From NCBI GenBank assembly GCA_016787345.1, contig JAEUUU010000056.1:1-62310 (forward strand): a stretch of 62,310 nt of DNA. Direction: 5' to 3'. Source of the stretch: Saprospiraceae bacterium. GTDB taxonomy: Bacteria; Bacteroidota; Bacteroidia; Chitinophagales; Saprospiraceae. Shown here piece by piece: positions 43,636-52,677 of the stretch. The translations under genes were made by a program, and so were the position numbers. A model generated the notes under the pieces. The model was not told the DNA's origin, ran no database searches, and saw only the letters and a program-made list of their open reading frames with translations. Numbering within the stretch: position 1 is the stretch's first letter; each line of letters begins with the position of its first letter.

Positions 43636-45132
43636 ATGGCAAATCTCTGGATTAGAAAACCTTTATCGCAGTTGCTGACGCAGGCCGGCGACTCTGAAAA
43701 AAGCCTCAAACGAACGCTCGGGGCGTACAACCTGATCGCGTTGGGTATCGGCGCCATCATCGGAGCCGGCTTGTTTGTGCGCACGGCCGCTGCTGCCGGC
43801 GGTCATGCAGGCTCTGCCGTGACCATCTCCTTTATCATTGCGGCGATTGGTTGTGCCTTTGCCGGTCTTTGCTATGCTGAATTTGCCAGTATGATCCCGA
43901 TTGCCGGTAGCGCATACACCTATGCTTATACCACAATGGGCGAATTGGTCGCCTGGATCATCGGCTGGGCGTTGGTGCTCGAATACGCCCTGGGCGCCGC
44001 CACTGTCGCTATCGCATGGAGTGAATATCTAAATCTATTGCTCGGAGGTGCAATACCCTACGAGTGGTGTCATTCGCCGTTCGAATCGGCGCTGGTGGAT
44101 GGCACCTTGCGGACGGGCATTATGAACATTCCGGCTTTGATCATTTTGTTTGCCCTGACGCTGCTGTTGATTCGCGGCACCAAGGGTTCGGCCGCGGTCA
44201 ATGCCGTGATCGTATTCATCAAAGTCGCCATCGTGCTGATGTTTATCGCGCTGGGTTGGCAGTTTATCAATCCGGAATTCCATACGCCGTACATGATTCC
44301 GGCCGACGCGCCCGACGCCGTTCAGCCCGATGGTACGCCGTATAGCTATGCCGACTCCTTCCGCCACGGCTGGGGCGGCGTGCTCGCTGGCGCCGGTATC
44401 GTGTTCTTTGCTTTTATCGGTTTCGATGCCGTTTCGACGGCCGCCCAGGAGGCCAAGAACCCGAGCAAGGATATGCCGATCGGCATCCTCGGATCGCTGG
44501 TGATCTGTACATTTTTGTACATTCTGTTCTCTCACGTGCTGACGGGTCTGGTGCCTTACACCGATTTCGTACGCGAAGGCCGGGAAGCCTCGGTTGCCTT
44601 TGCCATTTCGAAGGCCATGCCTGGCTATGGCTGGCTGGCGACGTTCGTCACGGTGGCTATTCTCGCGGGCTTCTCCTCCGTGATCCTGGTGATGTTGCTG
44701 GGCCAAAGCCGCGTGTTCTACTCGATGTCGAACGACGGCCTGTTGCCCAAAGCATTCTCCGAAGTACACCCGGTGCACCGCACACCGTATAAGTCCAACT
44801 GGATTCTTTTTGTTTTTGTCGGTCTGTTCGCCGCATTTGTTCCGGGCTTCGTGGCCGGCAACCTGACCAGCATCGGCACCCTCTTCGCATTTGTGCTGGT
44901 GAGCGCAGGCGTCTGGATTATGCGCCGCGCCGACCCGGTTACGCCGCGCCCCTTCCGCACGCCGCTGGTGCCGCTGGTGCCCATTCTCGGTATTCTTGTT
45001 TGCGGCGCTATGATTTATGGCCTCGACAGCCAGACGCAACTGACGGCCCTGGGCTGGATGGCGATCGGTTTGGTCATTTATTTTGTTTACAGCCGCCACC
45101 ACAGCCACCTGCAAAAAGGCGCCAATGAGTGA
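43636..45132 (+). CDS. APC family amino acid permease (cationic amino acid transporter type)
   Basis: 498 residues, about 12 membrane helices. Signatures: LIALGIGAIIGAGLFVRTA in helix 1, a loop AEFASMIPIAGSAYTYAYTTMGE in helix 3, FFAFIGFDAVSTAAQEAKNP in helix 6 with the substrate-site residues, and LLGQSRVFYSMSNDGLLPKAFSEVHP. This fits the CAT/YfnA-like branch of the amino acid-polyamine-organocation family. The exact substrate is unknown. A -7-like TATCTTTC lies about 80 bases upstream. The next permease overlaps its end by eight bases, so the two are co-translated. Confidence 0.9.
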   Translation: MANLWIRKPLSQLLTQAGDSEKSLKRTLGAYNLIALGIGAIIGAGLFVRTAAAAGGHAGSAVTISFIIAAIGCAFAGLCYAEFASMIPIAGSAYTYAYTTMGELVAWIIGWALVLEYALGAATVAIAWSEYLNLLLGGAIPYEWCHSPFESALVDGTLRTGIMNIPALIILFALTLLLIRGTKGSAAVNAVIVFIKVAIVLMFIALGWQFINPEFHTPYMIPADAPDAVQPDGTPYSYADSFRHGWGGVLAGAGIVFFAFIGFDAVSTAAQEAKNPSKDMPIGILGSLVICTFLYILFSHVLTGLVPYTDFVREGREASVAFAISKAMPGYGWLATFVTVAILAGFSSVILVMLLGQSRVFYSMSNDGLLPKAFSEVHPVHRTPYKSNWILFVFVGLFAAFVPGFVAGNLTSIGTLFAFVLVSAGVWIMRRADPVTPRPFRTPLVPLVPILGILVCGAMIYGLDSQTQLTALGWMAIGLVIYFVYSRHHSHLQKGANE

Positions 45133-46603
45133 TCGGCAAGAACACCAGTTGCAGCGTTCGCTGGGCTTGCTCGACGGTACGCTGCTGGTCGCGGGCGGCA
45201 TGATCGGCTCCGGTATTTTTATCGTGAGCGCCGATTGCGCCCGCATGGTCGGCTCCTCGGGCTGGCTGCTGTTGCTTTGGCTGGCAGCCGGGGCCATTAC
45301 CATCATGGCTGCGCTGAGCTATGGCGAACTGGCAGGTATGATGCCCAAGGCCGGCGGTCAGTTTGTCTACATTGAGAAAGCATACGGCCAGCTGCCGGCA
45401 TTTTTGTACGGCTGGACGGTCTTCACCGTTATCCAGACCGGCACGATTGCCGCCGTAGCCGTGGCTTTTGCCAAATATTCGGCCTACTTTTTTCCGGCGC
45501 TAGGGCCGCAGAACGTTTTATTAAAAATCGGCAGTTTTACGATTTCTGCGGGGCAACTCTTCGCCATTGCGATGATTGCGTTGCTGACGTTTGTCAACAG
45601 TCGGGGTCTGAAAGCGGGAAAAGCCATTCAACTGGTTTTTACCACGGCAAAAATCCTGGCGCTGCTGGCGCTGATCGTGCTCGGACTGGCCGTTGGTCTT
45701 CAGACCGACGTGTTTGCCCAAAACTGGCAATCGCCGTGGGCGGCCAGCCAAACCGTGCTGGAAAACGGCCAGTGGGTCACGCATCCGCTGGTAGGGTTTG
45801 GCCTGTTGATCGCCTTTGGAACGGCGCTGATCGGCCCCCTGTTTTCCAGCGATGCCTGGAACAACGTGACCTTTGTGGCCGGTGAAATGAAAAACCCGCG
45901 CCGGAATATTCCGCTCAGTCTGCTTTTCGGGGTGTGTCTCGTGACGGCTTTGTATCTGATGGCCAACATTGCCTATCTGGCCCTGTTGCCTTTGCAGGGC
46001 TCGCCGGAAGCGGCCGATGCAGTCGGGCAGGGTATCCAGTTTGCGGGATACAGCGACGGCGTAGCCAACGACCGGGTCGGTACGGCGGCAGGTTCCATGA
46101 TTTTCGGCGGATTGTCGGCCGCGATCATGGCTGCGCTGATTATGGTATCGACCTTCGGCTGCAACAACGGCCTGATCCTGGCCGGCGCGCGCGTGTACTA
46201 CGTGATGGCACAGGAGGGTCTTTTTTTGAAAAAAGCCGGCACGCTCAACCGCTTCGACGTACCCGGAACGGCCCTCGTGGCACAGGCGGTCTGGGCAAGT
46301 TTGTTGTGTTTGTCGGGCACTTATGGCGCCCTGCTGACCTACTGCACGTTTGCTTCGCTTGTTTTTTACATGGTGACCATCGGCGGAATTTTCATCCTCC
46401 GGCGGAAAGAGCCCGATGCCGAACGCCCTTACCGGGTAATAGGTTATCCGGTGCTGCCGGTGTTGTATATTTTACTGGCCGGGGCGGTTTGCGCCATTTT
46501 GTTGTTTACAGCGCCGCAAAATACCTGGCCGGGTGTTGCGATCGTCTTGCTGGGTATACCGGTGTATTATTGGCAAAAAAGCCGGCAGAAATTGGCCGGT
46601 TAG
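45125..46603 (+). CDS. APC family amino acid permease, second of an overlapping pair
   Basis: 492 residues from the ATG at 45125, which overlaps the preceding gene by eight bases (ATGAGTGA). An upstream extension within the first permease gene is not credible. Signatures: LLDGTLLVAGGMIGSGIFIV in helix 1, AALSYGELAGMMPKAGGQFV, FSSDAWNNVTFVAGEMKNPR in helix 6, and STFGCNNGLILAGARVYYVM. This places it in the LAT/SLC7-like branch, different from its neighbour, so the pair are not recent duplicates. Substrate unknown. A terminator follows. Confidence 0.9.
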   Translation: MSDRQEHQLQRSLGLLDGTLLVAGGMIGSGIFIVSADCARMVGSSGWLLLLWLAAGAITIMAALSYGELAGMMPKAGGQFVYIEKAYGQLPAFLYGWTVFTVIQTGTIAAVAVAFAKYSAYFFPALGPQNVLLKIGSFTISAGQLFAIAMIALLTFVNSRGLKAGKAIQLVFTTAKILALLALIVLGLAVGLQTDVFAQNWQSPWAASQTVLENGQWVTHPLVGFGLLIAFGTALIGPLFSSDAWNNVTFVAGEMKNPRRNIPLSLLFGVCLVTALYLMANIAYLALLPLQGSPEAADAVGQGIQFAGYSDGVANDRVGTAAGSMIFGGLSAAIMAALIMVSTFGCNNGLILAGARVYYVMAQEGLFLKKAGTLNRFDVPGTALVAQAVWASLLCLSGTYGALLTYCTFASLVFYMVTIGGIFILRRKEPDAERPYRVIGYPVLPVLYILLAGAVCAILLFTAPQNTWPGVAIVLLGIPVYYWQKSRQKLAG

Positions 46604-46632
46604 CAACAATAGCGTCTTGTAATTTGTTTTTT

Positions 46633-46675
46633 CTGCGCCTTTTTCGACGGTTTTGTCGGGAAAGGCGTAGTTTTT
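46633..46675 (+). terminator. Intrinsic terminator after the permease pair
   Basis: CTGCGCCTTT (46633-46642) pairs with AAAGGCGTAG (46661-46670) with one G:T, plus an inner GAC/GTC stem; five Ts follow. Confidence 0.75.
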
Positions 46676-46676
46676 G

Positions 46677-46706
46677 TTGCACACACCGCTCATCTGCCTA
46701 TTTTTG
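46677..46706 (+). promoter_or_regulatory. Promoter of the dockerin-like T9SS protein gene
   Basis: TTG at 46677-46679, 19 bases of spacer, then TATTTTTG at 46699-46706. The start site would be near 46713, about 30 bases before the ATG at 46742. Confidence 0.7.
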
Positions 46707-46741
46707 ATAACCGATTATTTTCCCACTATTCGCCCTGGCCC

Positions 46742-48667
46742 ATGAATCGATTTCTCCTCATTTTGTTATCCTGTCTGGCTTTTTCCACAACATCTTCCGC
46801 CCAGATCATGGGTTGGCTGTCGGATTGCAGCGACAAAACCTTTTGCGTCAATGCCGGCGGCTGTTCACAAGGCGCGGTGCTGATGTTTGAAAAGGCGTAC
46901 ACCAACTGCATTTTCAACAACGACGTCGACTACTCCTACAAGATCGACCTGAACAACAACGGCGGTATCGAGATCAACTCGCCCAACGATACCTGCACCG
47001 GCAATTTCCCCATCGGTACCCATAAAATCTACTGGCGGGCCACTGACGACTGCGGCAACGTGGTCAATTGCACCTACTTGTTTACGGTAAAAGACTGCAC
47101 TCCGCCCAATATGCTCTGTATCAATGGACTGACGCAGAATATCGACCCGCTGAATTGCCTGACGACCTTTACGCCGCAACAATTCATCATGAGCGTGTCG
47201 GACAATTGCACGCCGACCAACCAGCTCCAGTTCGGTATCCGGGAGGCGGGTACCGGAACCGGCTTCCCCGATGCCGACAGCCTGAGCTTTGGAGAATGCG
47301 ACCTGGGACTGAACTTCGTGGAGATATGGGTGAGAGACGGCAACGGCCTCATGAATATTTGCCAAAACTACGTGCTTGTACAGCAAAACGGCACCAATTG
47401 CGTATGCAATCCGGATGCGGAAGTGATGCTCAGCGGTTGTGTAAAAACTTCGGGCAATAAAAAAATGAGCACATACGCAGTGCGCAGTACGGTCGAGTCG
47501 CTTTCCGGCGTCAATCCGCCGGTCGTCAAAACCAAAAACGTGAACATGACCGACTCCTGTTTTGCGCTCGAAACCACCCAGCTGCCGTTTGGAGGGCAAT
47601 ACCGCGCTACCCTGAGCGCCAGCCGGGGCGGCGACCCGAAGGAAGGCGTGAGTACTTTCGACCTCGTACTGATGAGCAAACACATCCTGGGCGTCGATCC
47701 GTTTACCAATGTGTACCAATGGCTGGGCTCGGACGTCAACAAAAGCAACTCCGTCACTACCTTCGACATTGTGGAGACCCGCAAACTGCTGCTGGGCATT
47801 TATGATACTTTTCCCAATAATTCTTCGTGGCGGGTCATCCGCCCCATCATCAACCCGGCCGACTTCGGCGCTCTGGCAACGGTGAAAGACACCTATCAGA
47901 TCATGATGCCCAGCCTCAATGACGACATCGGGTTTCAAAACCTCAATTTCGTTGGAATAAAAATCGGAGATGCCAACCTTTCGGCCTCTCTCCACGCGCC
48001 CGAAGCCGAAGACCGCGAGCCATTGTGGCTAACGGTGGAAGACCGCTGGGTGCAAGTAGGCGAACGCCTCGAAATTCCGGTCCGCTGGGGACAAACCGCC
48101 GAGCTGGAAGGTTTTCAATTGTCGCTCCGGATCGATCCCGCCCTGGCCCGCCTGGAAACCGTCGGCGGCTTGCCCGACGACCAGTACTATATTTTGCCCG
48201 ACGGCAGTGTGCGCCTGCTTGGTTTTGGCCCGGAAGCGCAAACGGTCGGCGAAGGCAGCCCTGTGCTTTTTTTGAATATTACCGTCGTGCAGCAAACCCG
48301 CCTGTCGGACATGCTTTACCTGCAACCCGAAGGATTGAAAGCAGAGGCATATTCGGGCGGCTCGAAAAAACATCCGCTTCAACTGCGTTTTGCCTCGGCC
48401 GGCAATGCCGGAGACTGGCAGGTTTTCGGTCCGTCGCCCAATCCGGCTGCCGACTGGAGCCGCCTGGAAGTACGTGCCCCGGCTGCGCAGGAGATCAACC
48501 TCTCACTTTTCGACGCCTTCGGCCATCGGGTATTCAGCCGGCAAGCCAGCGTGGAAAAAGGCGTTCATTTCTTCGATTTGCCGCTGACGGATCTGCCTTC
48601 CGGCATGCTGGTCTGGCGACTCGATACCGGGGGGCGGGTGCTGAGCGGGAAATTGGTGAGATTATGA
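46742..48667 (+). CDS. T9SS-secreted protein with HYR-like, dockerin-like and cohesin-like segments
   Basis: 641 residues; signal peptide MNRFLLILLSCLAFSTTSSA, then Q. The Cys-rich N-terminal ~230 residues are HYR/Ig-like (FPIGTHKIYWRATDDCGNVV, and LGLNFVEIWVRDGNGLMNIC). Residues about 310-370 contain two dockerin-type segments: STFDLVLMSKHILGVDPF and SDVNKSNSVTTFDIVETRKL, the latter with the D-x-N-x-S calcium loop. Residues about 425-545 form a beta domain reminiscent of cohesin (ERLEIPVRWGQTAELEGFQL, LSLRIDPALARLETV). The C-terminus (VFGPSPNPAADWSRLEVRAP, ending LSGKLVRL) is a type A T9SS signal. It is probably a surface scaffold or adhesin. The GAGGATGC repeat begins inside the stop codon. 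Confidence 0.78.
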   Translation: MNRFLLILLSCLAFSTTSSAQIMGWLSDCSDKTFCVNAGGCSQGAVLMFEKAYTNCIFNNDVDYSYKIDLNNNGGIEINSPNDTCTGNFPIGTHKIYWRATDDCGNVVNCTYLFTVKDCTPPNMLCINGLTQNIDPLNCLTTFTPQQFIMSVSDNCTPTNQLQFGIREAGTGTGFPDADSLSFGECDLGLNFVEIWVRDGNGLMNICQNYVLVQQNGTNCVCNPDAEVMLSGCVKTSGNKKMSTYAVRSTVESLSGVNPPVVKTKNVNMTDSCFALETTQLPFGGQYRATLSASRGGDPKEGVSTFDLVLMSKHILGVDPFTNVYQWLGSDVNKSNSVTTFDIVETRKLLLGIYDTFPNNSSWRVIRPIINPADFGALATVKDTYQIMMPSLNDDIGFQNLNFVGIKIGDANLSASLHAPEAEDREPLWLTVEDRWVQVGERLEIPVRWGQTAELEGFQLSLRIDPALARLETVGGLPDDQYYILPDGSVRLLGFGPEAQTVGEGSPVLFLNITVVQQTRLSDMLYLQPEGLKAEAYSGGSKKHPLQLRFASAGNAGDWQVFGPSPNPAADWSRLEVRAPAAQEINLSLFDAFGHRVFSRQASVEKGVHFFDLPLTDLPSGMLVWRLDTGGRVLSGKLVRL

Positions 48668-48689
48668 GGATGCGAGGATGCGAGGATGC
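48666..48689 (+). repeat. GAGGATGC short tandem repeat
   Basis: Three exact units, the reverse complement of the array at 10323-10352. The first unit overlaps the stop codon of the gene ending at 48667. Confidence 0.85.
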
Positions 48690-48695
48690 GAAACA

Positions 48696-48737
48696 AAAAA
48701 ACAGGAGCCATTCCGGGCGGAATGGCTCCTGTTTTTT
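48696..48737. terminator. Perfect 19-bp bidirectional terminator
   Basis: Arms 48696-48714 and 48719-48737 are fully complementary over 19 bases around a GGGC loop, with an A run on one side and a T run on the other. It serves the two convergent T9SS genes. Confidence 0.92.
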
Positions 48738-48759
48738 ATTTATCGATAGAGAAGAGAGA

Positions 48760-50712
48760 TTACTCTTTCACCACCAGTTTGCGCGTGTGGCTCATTTCGC
48801 CGCTGCGTACCTGTACGAAGTAAACGCCGGCGGGCAGGTCCTGCAGTTCGAAGACGAAGCGGTTTTCGCCTTTGCCGACAACGCGTTGTTGTTGCATGGC
48901 GAGGCGGCCCGAAGCGTCGAACATCGAGACGGTTACGTTGGCGTCTTCTTCTTGTACGGGCACCTCAACGGTGACGTTGTCGGAAGCCGGGTTGGGGAAG
49001 AGGCCGAAACCGGCGTTTTCGAACTGAACGGCGAGTTCGATTTCTTCTACTTCGCCGTCGGTGGAGCCGTCTTCGCGCCAGTTGGTGGAGCTGAGGCTTG
49101 CCTTGAGCGTATAGCACTGGGTATTGCTCCATGCGCCGTTGTAGCCGTACACATAAGCCGTGTAGGTCGCGATGGCGCTGCTGTTGGAGTTGTATTTGAT
49201 GATTTCGCTGGTGGTGCCGCCATTTTGGGAAATACCCACCTGGGTGCCGTTGCGGTAGAGGCGCAGGTCGTAGTCGGCCGGCAGCGTGGTCAGTTCGACC
49301 TTCACTTTGCGGAGCGTGGAAGTGTTCTGGAACTTGTAGTAGTCCTTGTCGGTCGAGGTGGCAATCTGAGCCGTAAAGGCCGTGCCGGTCGGGATAGTTT
49401 TTGCCGTTGACAAGGTGTTATTCGTTTCGTATGCATCGGAACAACCGCCGCCGCCGCTGGTCGTCGTGAAGGAAGCCTGGGTGGAGTAGTTGCCGGAGGT
49501 ACCGTTGCAAACGGCTTGTACCTGATAGTTGTAGGTAGCGCCTGCGCTGAGGCCCGTCAGGTTATAGGAGGTAGTGGTCAGGCCCGAAACGGTCGTCCAG
49601 GTACCCGAGGTTGATATTTTCCACTGGAGGTTGTAGGTCGTAGCGCCGCTGACAGCCCCCCAGCCCAGTGTGGCGCTGGTTTGGGTGATGTTGGTGGCAT
49701 TGAGACCGGTGGGTGTACCACAGGAGCCGCCGCTGGGCGGTTGGCAACCGTTGCTGGTGGTGAGGCTGAAGCGGGCGCCGCCGGAGGCAAATACAGATTG
49801 GCCGCGCGTTTTTTGGCCATTGGTAAACATGTACATGCAGGCGTCGTCGGTGTAGTCCATGTAGTTCATGAACATATCGCCGTTGGGGCCGTTGCTGCAG
49901 CTGACCTGCGGGAAAGTGGGGCAGCCGTAGTTTTCGTCGGCCTGGTTGGGCGTGTCGCCCACGAGGTCGGAACCGGAGCAGGAAGAGCCGTCGTCGCCCC
50001 AGATGTGGTAGAGGTTGACCCAGTGGCCTACTTCGTGCGTGGCGGTGCGGCCTTTGTTGAAAGGCGCCTGAGCGGTGCCGATGGTACCGAACGCGGTGTA
50101 GGTGCACACCACGCCGTCGGTGCTGGCCGGGCCGCCGGGGAACTGGGCGTAACCCAACAGACCACCGCCGAGATTGCAAACCCAGAGGTTGAGGTACTTG
50201 CTGGCATCCCAGGCGTCGAGACCGCCCTGGCTGTAAAACTTCACCTTGTCGTCGGTTGAAAAGGAAGTAACGGAGGTTTGCCGGCGTTCGATACCCGTGG
50301 TGGAGTTGCCGTTGGGGTCTTGTGTGGCCATGCAGAAGTTGAGTTCAAAGTCGGCGACGATCGAGGTCCAGACCGAAGGAACGTTGGCCACGTCGGCGTT
50401 GAGTTTGCGGAAGTCGGCATTCAGCACGTCGATCTGGCTCTGGATTTGTGCGTCGCTGATGTTTTGTGCTGTGGTGTTGTACACCACGTGTACGACGACC
50501 GGGATGGTGATGACCGCGCGTTCATGAGCGCCACCGGCGGCAATAAACTGGGCCGTGTGGTCTTCGATATCCTGCATGCGTTGTTGCATTTGAGGATCTT
50601 CCATGAGTTGGCGGGCCAGCACTTCCATGGAGCCGCAGCCCCGGTGGTTTTGTGCGTTCAGGTTACCGAGCAGGAGCAAAAACGCACCCACTGAAAGCAA
50701 GAGATTTCGCAT
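48760..50712 (-). CDS. T9SS-secreted M43 pappalysin-like metalloprotease
   Basis: 650 residues; signal peptide [20 protein letters not shown], then Q. A propeptide precedes the M43 catalytic domain (about 60-310): [32 protein letters not shown], the zinc motif from H226 ([11 protein letters not shown]), [17 protein letters not shown] and the Met-turn [15 protein letters not shown]. The family Gly in HExxHxxGxxH is Asn here, but all three His and the Glu are kept, so it should be active. A fibronectin type III domain follows (about 325-410), then a PPC-like beta domain (about 420-540) and a type A T9SS sorting domain ([17 protein letters not shown] to RKLVVKE). Expected to act outside the cell on proteins. 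Confidence 0.9.
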   Translation of the reverse strand: MRNLLLSVGAFLLLLGNLNAQNHRGCGSMEVLARQLMEDPQMQQRMQDIEDHTAQFIAAGGAHERAVITIPVVVHVVYNTTAQNISDAQIQSQIDVLNADFRKLNADVANVPSVWTSIVADFELNFCMATQDPNGNSTTGIERRQTSVTSFSTDDKVKFYSQGGLDAWDASKYLNLWVCNLGGGLLGYAQFPGGPASTDGVVCTYTAFGTIGTAQAPFNKGRTATHEVGHWVNLYHIWGDDGSSCSGSDLVGDTPNQADENYGCPTFPQVSCSNGPNGDMFMNYMDYTDDACMYMFTNGQKTRGQSVFASGGARFSLTTSNGCQPPSGGSCGTPTGLNATNITQTSATLGWGAVSGATTYNLQWKISTSGTWTTVSGLTTTSYNLTGLSAGATYNYQVQAVCNGTSGNYSTQASFTTTSGGGGCSDAYETNNTLSTAKTIPTGTAFTAQIATSTDKDYYKFQNTSTLRKVKVELTTLPADYDLRLYRNGTQVGISQNGGTTSEIIKYNSNSSAIATYTAYVYGYNGAWSNTQCYTLKASLSSTNWREDGSTDGEVEEIELAVQFENAGFGLFPNPASDNVTVEVPVQEEDANVTVSMFDASGRLAMQQQRVVGKGENRFVFELQDLPAGVYFVQVRSGEMSHTRKLVVKE

Positions 50713-50987
50713 GTTGAAGCAGAGTTTGGTTTAAAAATGAAAAGCAGAAATTTAACCGTAAACGCAACGAGCTCAGGACGCGGCGGGTTGCGTTGATAAA
50801 CGACACTACCTGAAAACAAATGGTAAATACTGGGGTGGGAGAGAACGGATTTTGAAGGAGCGACGAAATTTCGCCGTGCAAAAATATTTTTTTCACTTTA
50901 CAGAAGGAAAATTTTTTTTGCCCTGTCTTGGTCAACGCTAAGCGCTCGTTTCCTTTGTACCGCTTTTTCACCAACATTCTTTCCGCC
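50713..50987. other. Divergent intergenic region between protease and trehalase
   Basis: 275 bases. On the plus strand a TTGG-N18-TTCCTTTG promoter candidate ends near 50957, about 30 bases before the trehalase ATG. On the minus strand a TAAATTTC box near 50740 may serve the protease. A CGAAATTTCG palindrome near 50862-50873 has no assigned role. Confidence 0.45.
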
Positions 50988-52604
50988 ATGAAGATGAATT
51001 CAGTATTTGCCGGCTGCCTGTTCCTGCTCCTTTTCATTGCCTGTCAAAACACACCGCAAGTTCCTCCGGCCCCAACGCCGCCTGCCGTCGAAGCGGCCAA
51101 AAGCCCGCAATCGCCTGACGTACTTTATGGCGAATTGTTTGCCGCGGTGCAAATGGCGCGCATCTTTCCCGACGGCAAAACCTTTGTCGACTGCACGCCC
51201 AAAGGCCGCCCGGAAGACATTTTGAATCAATATCTGGCCGAAAAAAACAAACCCGGATTCGATCTGAAAACTTTCGTATCGACGCACTTTCAGGAGCCGG
51301 TCTCGCCAAATTCGGGCTATAAAAGCAACCCGGATCAAGACCTCGCCGACCACATCAACGAATTGTGGCCCATTCTGACCCGGCCGGCCGATACGGCAGT
51401 ACCCGGAAGCACGCTGCTCCCGCTGCCGCATCCGTACGTCGTGCCGGGCGGGCGCTTTCGGGAAGTGTACTACTGGGACACATATTTTACCATGCTGGGC
51501 TTGCAGTCGGCCGGCCGGCGCGACCTGATTCATGGCATGGTGCAAAACTTCGCCTATCTGATCGATACTTACGGCCATATCCCCAATGGCAATCGTAGTT
51601 ACTATCTCGACCGGAGTCAGCCGCCATTTTTCAGTATGATGGTTCAGTTGCTCGACGAGTCGAAAAACGGCGACAACGAGGATGCTCTGTCGCTTTTTCT
51701 CCCCCAAATGGAGAAAGAATACAACTTCTGGATGGCAGGAGCAGATTCACTGAGCGCCCAGAAACCGGCCTACCGCCGGGTGGTCCGGCTGGACTCCGCA
51801 ACCGTCCTCAACCGATACTGGGACGACCGGCCCGTACCCCGACCCGAATCGTACCGCGAAGATCTGCTGACGCAAAAGGCTGCCTCGGGCCGGCCGGCCG
51901 AAGAAATGTATCGCCACCTCAAAGCCGGCGCTGAATCGGGCTGGGATTTCAGCAGCCGCTGGAATGTGGGAAAAGACCTGACCGGGATCAATACGACCGA
52001 CGTCATCCCGGTCGACCTCAATTGCCTGATGTACAGAATGGAGAAAAACCTCGAAACCGCCTGGCAGCACCGGGGCGACCCGGTCAAAAGCCGTTTTTAC
52101 GCCCAGCGCGCCGAAGCCCGCGCCAGCGCCATAAAAACCCTTTGTTTCAATGAAAAAAGTGGCTGGTTTGAAGATTACAACTGGGTAAAACGGCAAAAAA
52201 CAGGCGTGCTGTCGATGGCGGGTATGTATCCCCTGTTTGTACAGATTGCCACGCAACAGGAAGCAGATGCCTGCGCAAAAACCCTGGAAAAGAAATTTTT
52301 AAAGCCCGGCGGCCTGGTCACTACCCTTTCCCGCACAGGCCAGCAATGGGATGCCCCCAATGGCTGGGCGCCCCTCCAGTGGGTCGGTATCGCAGGCTTG
52401 CGCAACTATGGCCACAACGAACTGGCCGACGAAGCCAAAAAACGCTGGATCGCACTCTGCGGCAAAGTGTATAAAGGAACCGGCAAATTGCTCGAAAAAT
52501 ACAACGTGGAAGACCTTACCCTCGATGCAGGCGGCGGCGAATACCCGGTACAAGACGGCTTTGGCTGGACGAATGGCGTTTTACTGCGATTATTAAAAGA
52601 ATGA
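50988..52604 (+). CDS. Periplasmic alpha,alpha-trehalase (GH37), lipoprotein
   Basis: 538 residues from the ATG at 50988; the longer open frame would start upstream of the promoter box. The leader (MKMNSVFAGCLFLLLFIAC) ends in a lipobox Cys, so the enzyme is lipid-anchored. Both GH37 signatures are seen: PGGRFREVYYWDTYFTMLGL, and QQWDAPNGWAPLQW near the C-terminus. Other family blocks are GHIPNGNRSYYLDRSQPPFF and SGWDFSSRW. It splits trehalose into two glucose outside the cytosol. It precedes by 73 bases a hybrid sensor regulator that may respond to its substrate or product. Confidence 0.93.
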   Translation: MKMNSVFAGCLFLLLFIACQNTPQVPPAPTPPAVEAAKSPQSPDVLYGELFAAVQMARIFPDGKTFVDCTPKGRPEDILNQYLAEKNKPGFDLKTFVSTHFQEPVSPNSGYKSNPDQDLADHINELWPILTRPADTAVPGSTLLPLPHPYVVPGGRFREVYYWDTYFTMLGLQSAGRRDLIHGMVQNFAYLIDTYGHIPNGNRSYYLDRSQPPFFSMMVQLLDESKNGDNEDALSLFLPQMEKEYNFWMAGADSLSAQKPAYRRVVRLDSATVLNRYWDDRPVPRPESYREDLLTQKAASGRPAEEMYRHLKAGAESGWDFSSRWNVGKDLTGINTTDVIPVDLNCLMYRMEKNLETAWQHRGDPVKSRFYAQRAEARASAIKTLCFNEKSGWFEDYNWVKRQKTGVLSMAGMYPLFVQIATQQEADACAKTLEKKFLKPGGLVTTLSRTGQQWDAPNGWAPLQWVGIAGLRNYGHNELADEAKKRWIALCGKVYKGTGKLLEKYNVEDLTLDAGGGEYPVQDGFGWTNGVLLRLLKE

Positions 52605-52677
52605 TTTTACAGCTTTTTTCGCCGATGGCGTATCTTGCTAACGCCAAGTATTGTCGACTTTAATACCAGCCCCCCTT

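Noticed and set aside
48025-49410. 461-residue plus-strand ORF spanning the convergent T9SS genes
   Set aside because: It crosses a perfect terminator and the GAGGATGC repeat, and overlaps two well-supported genes in other frames.
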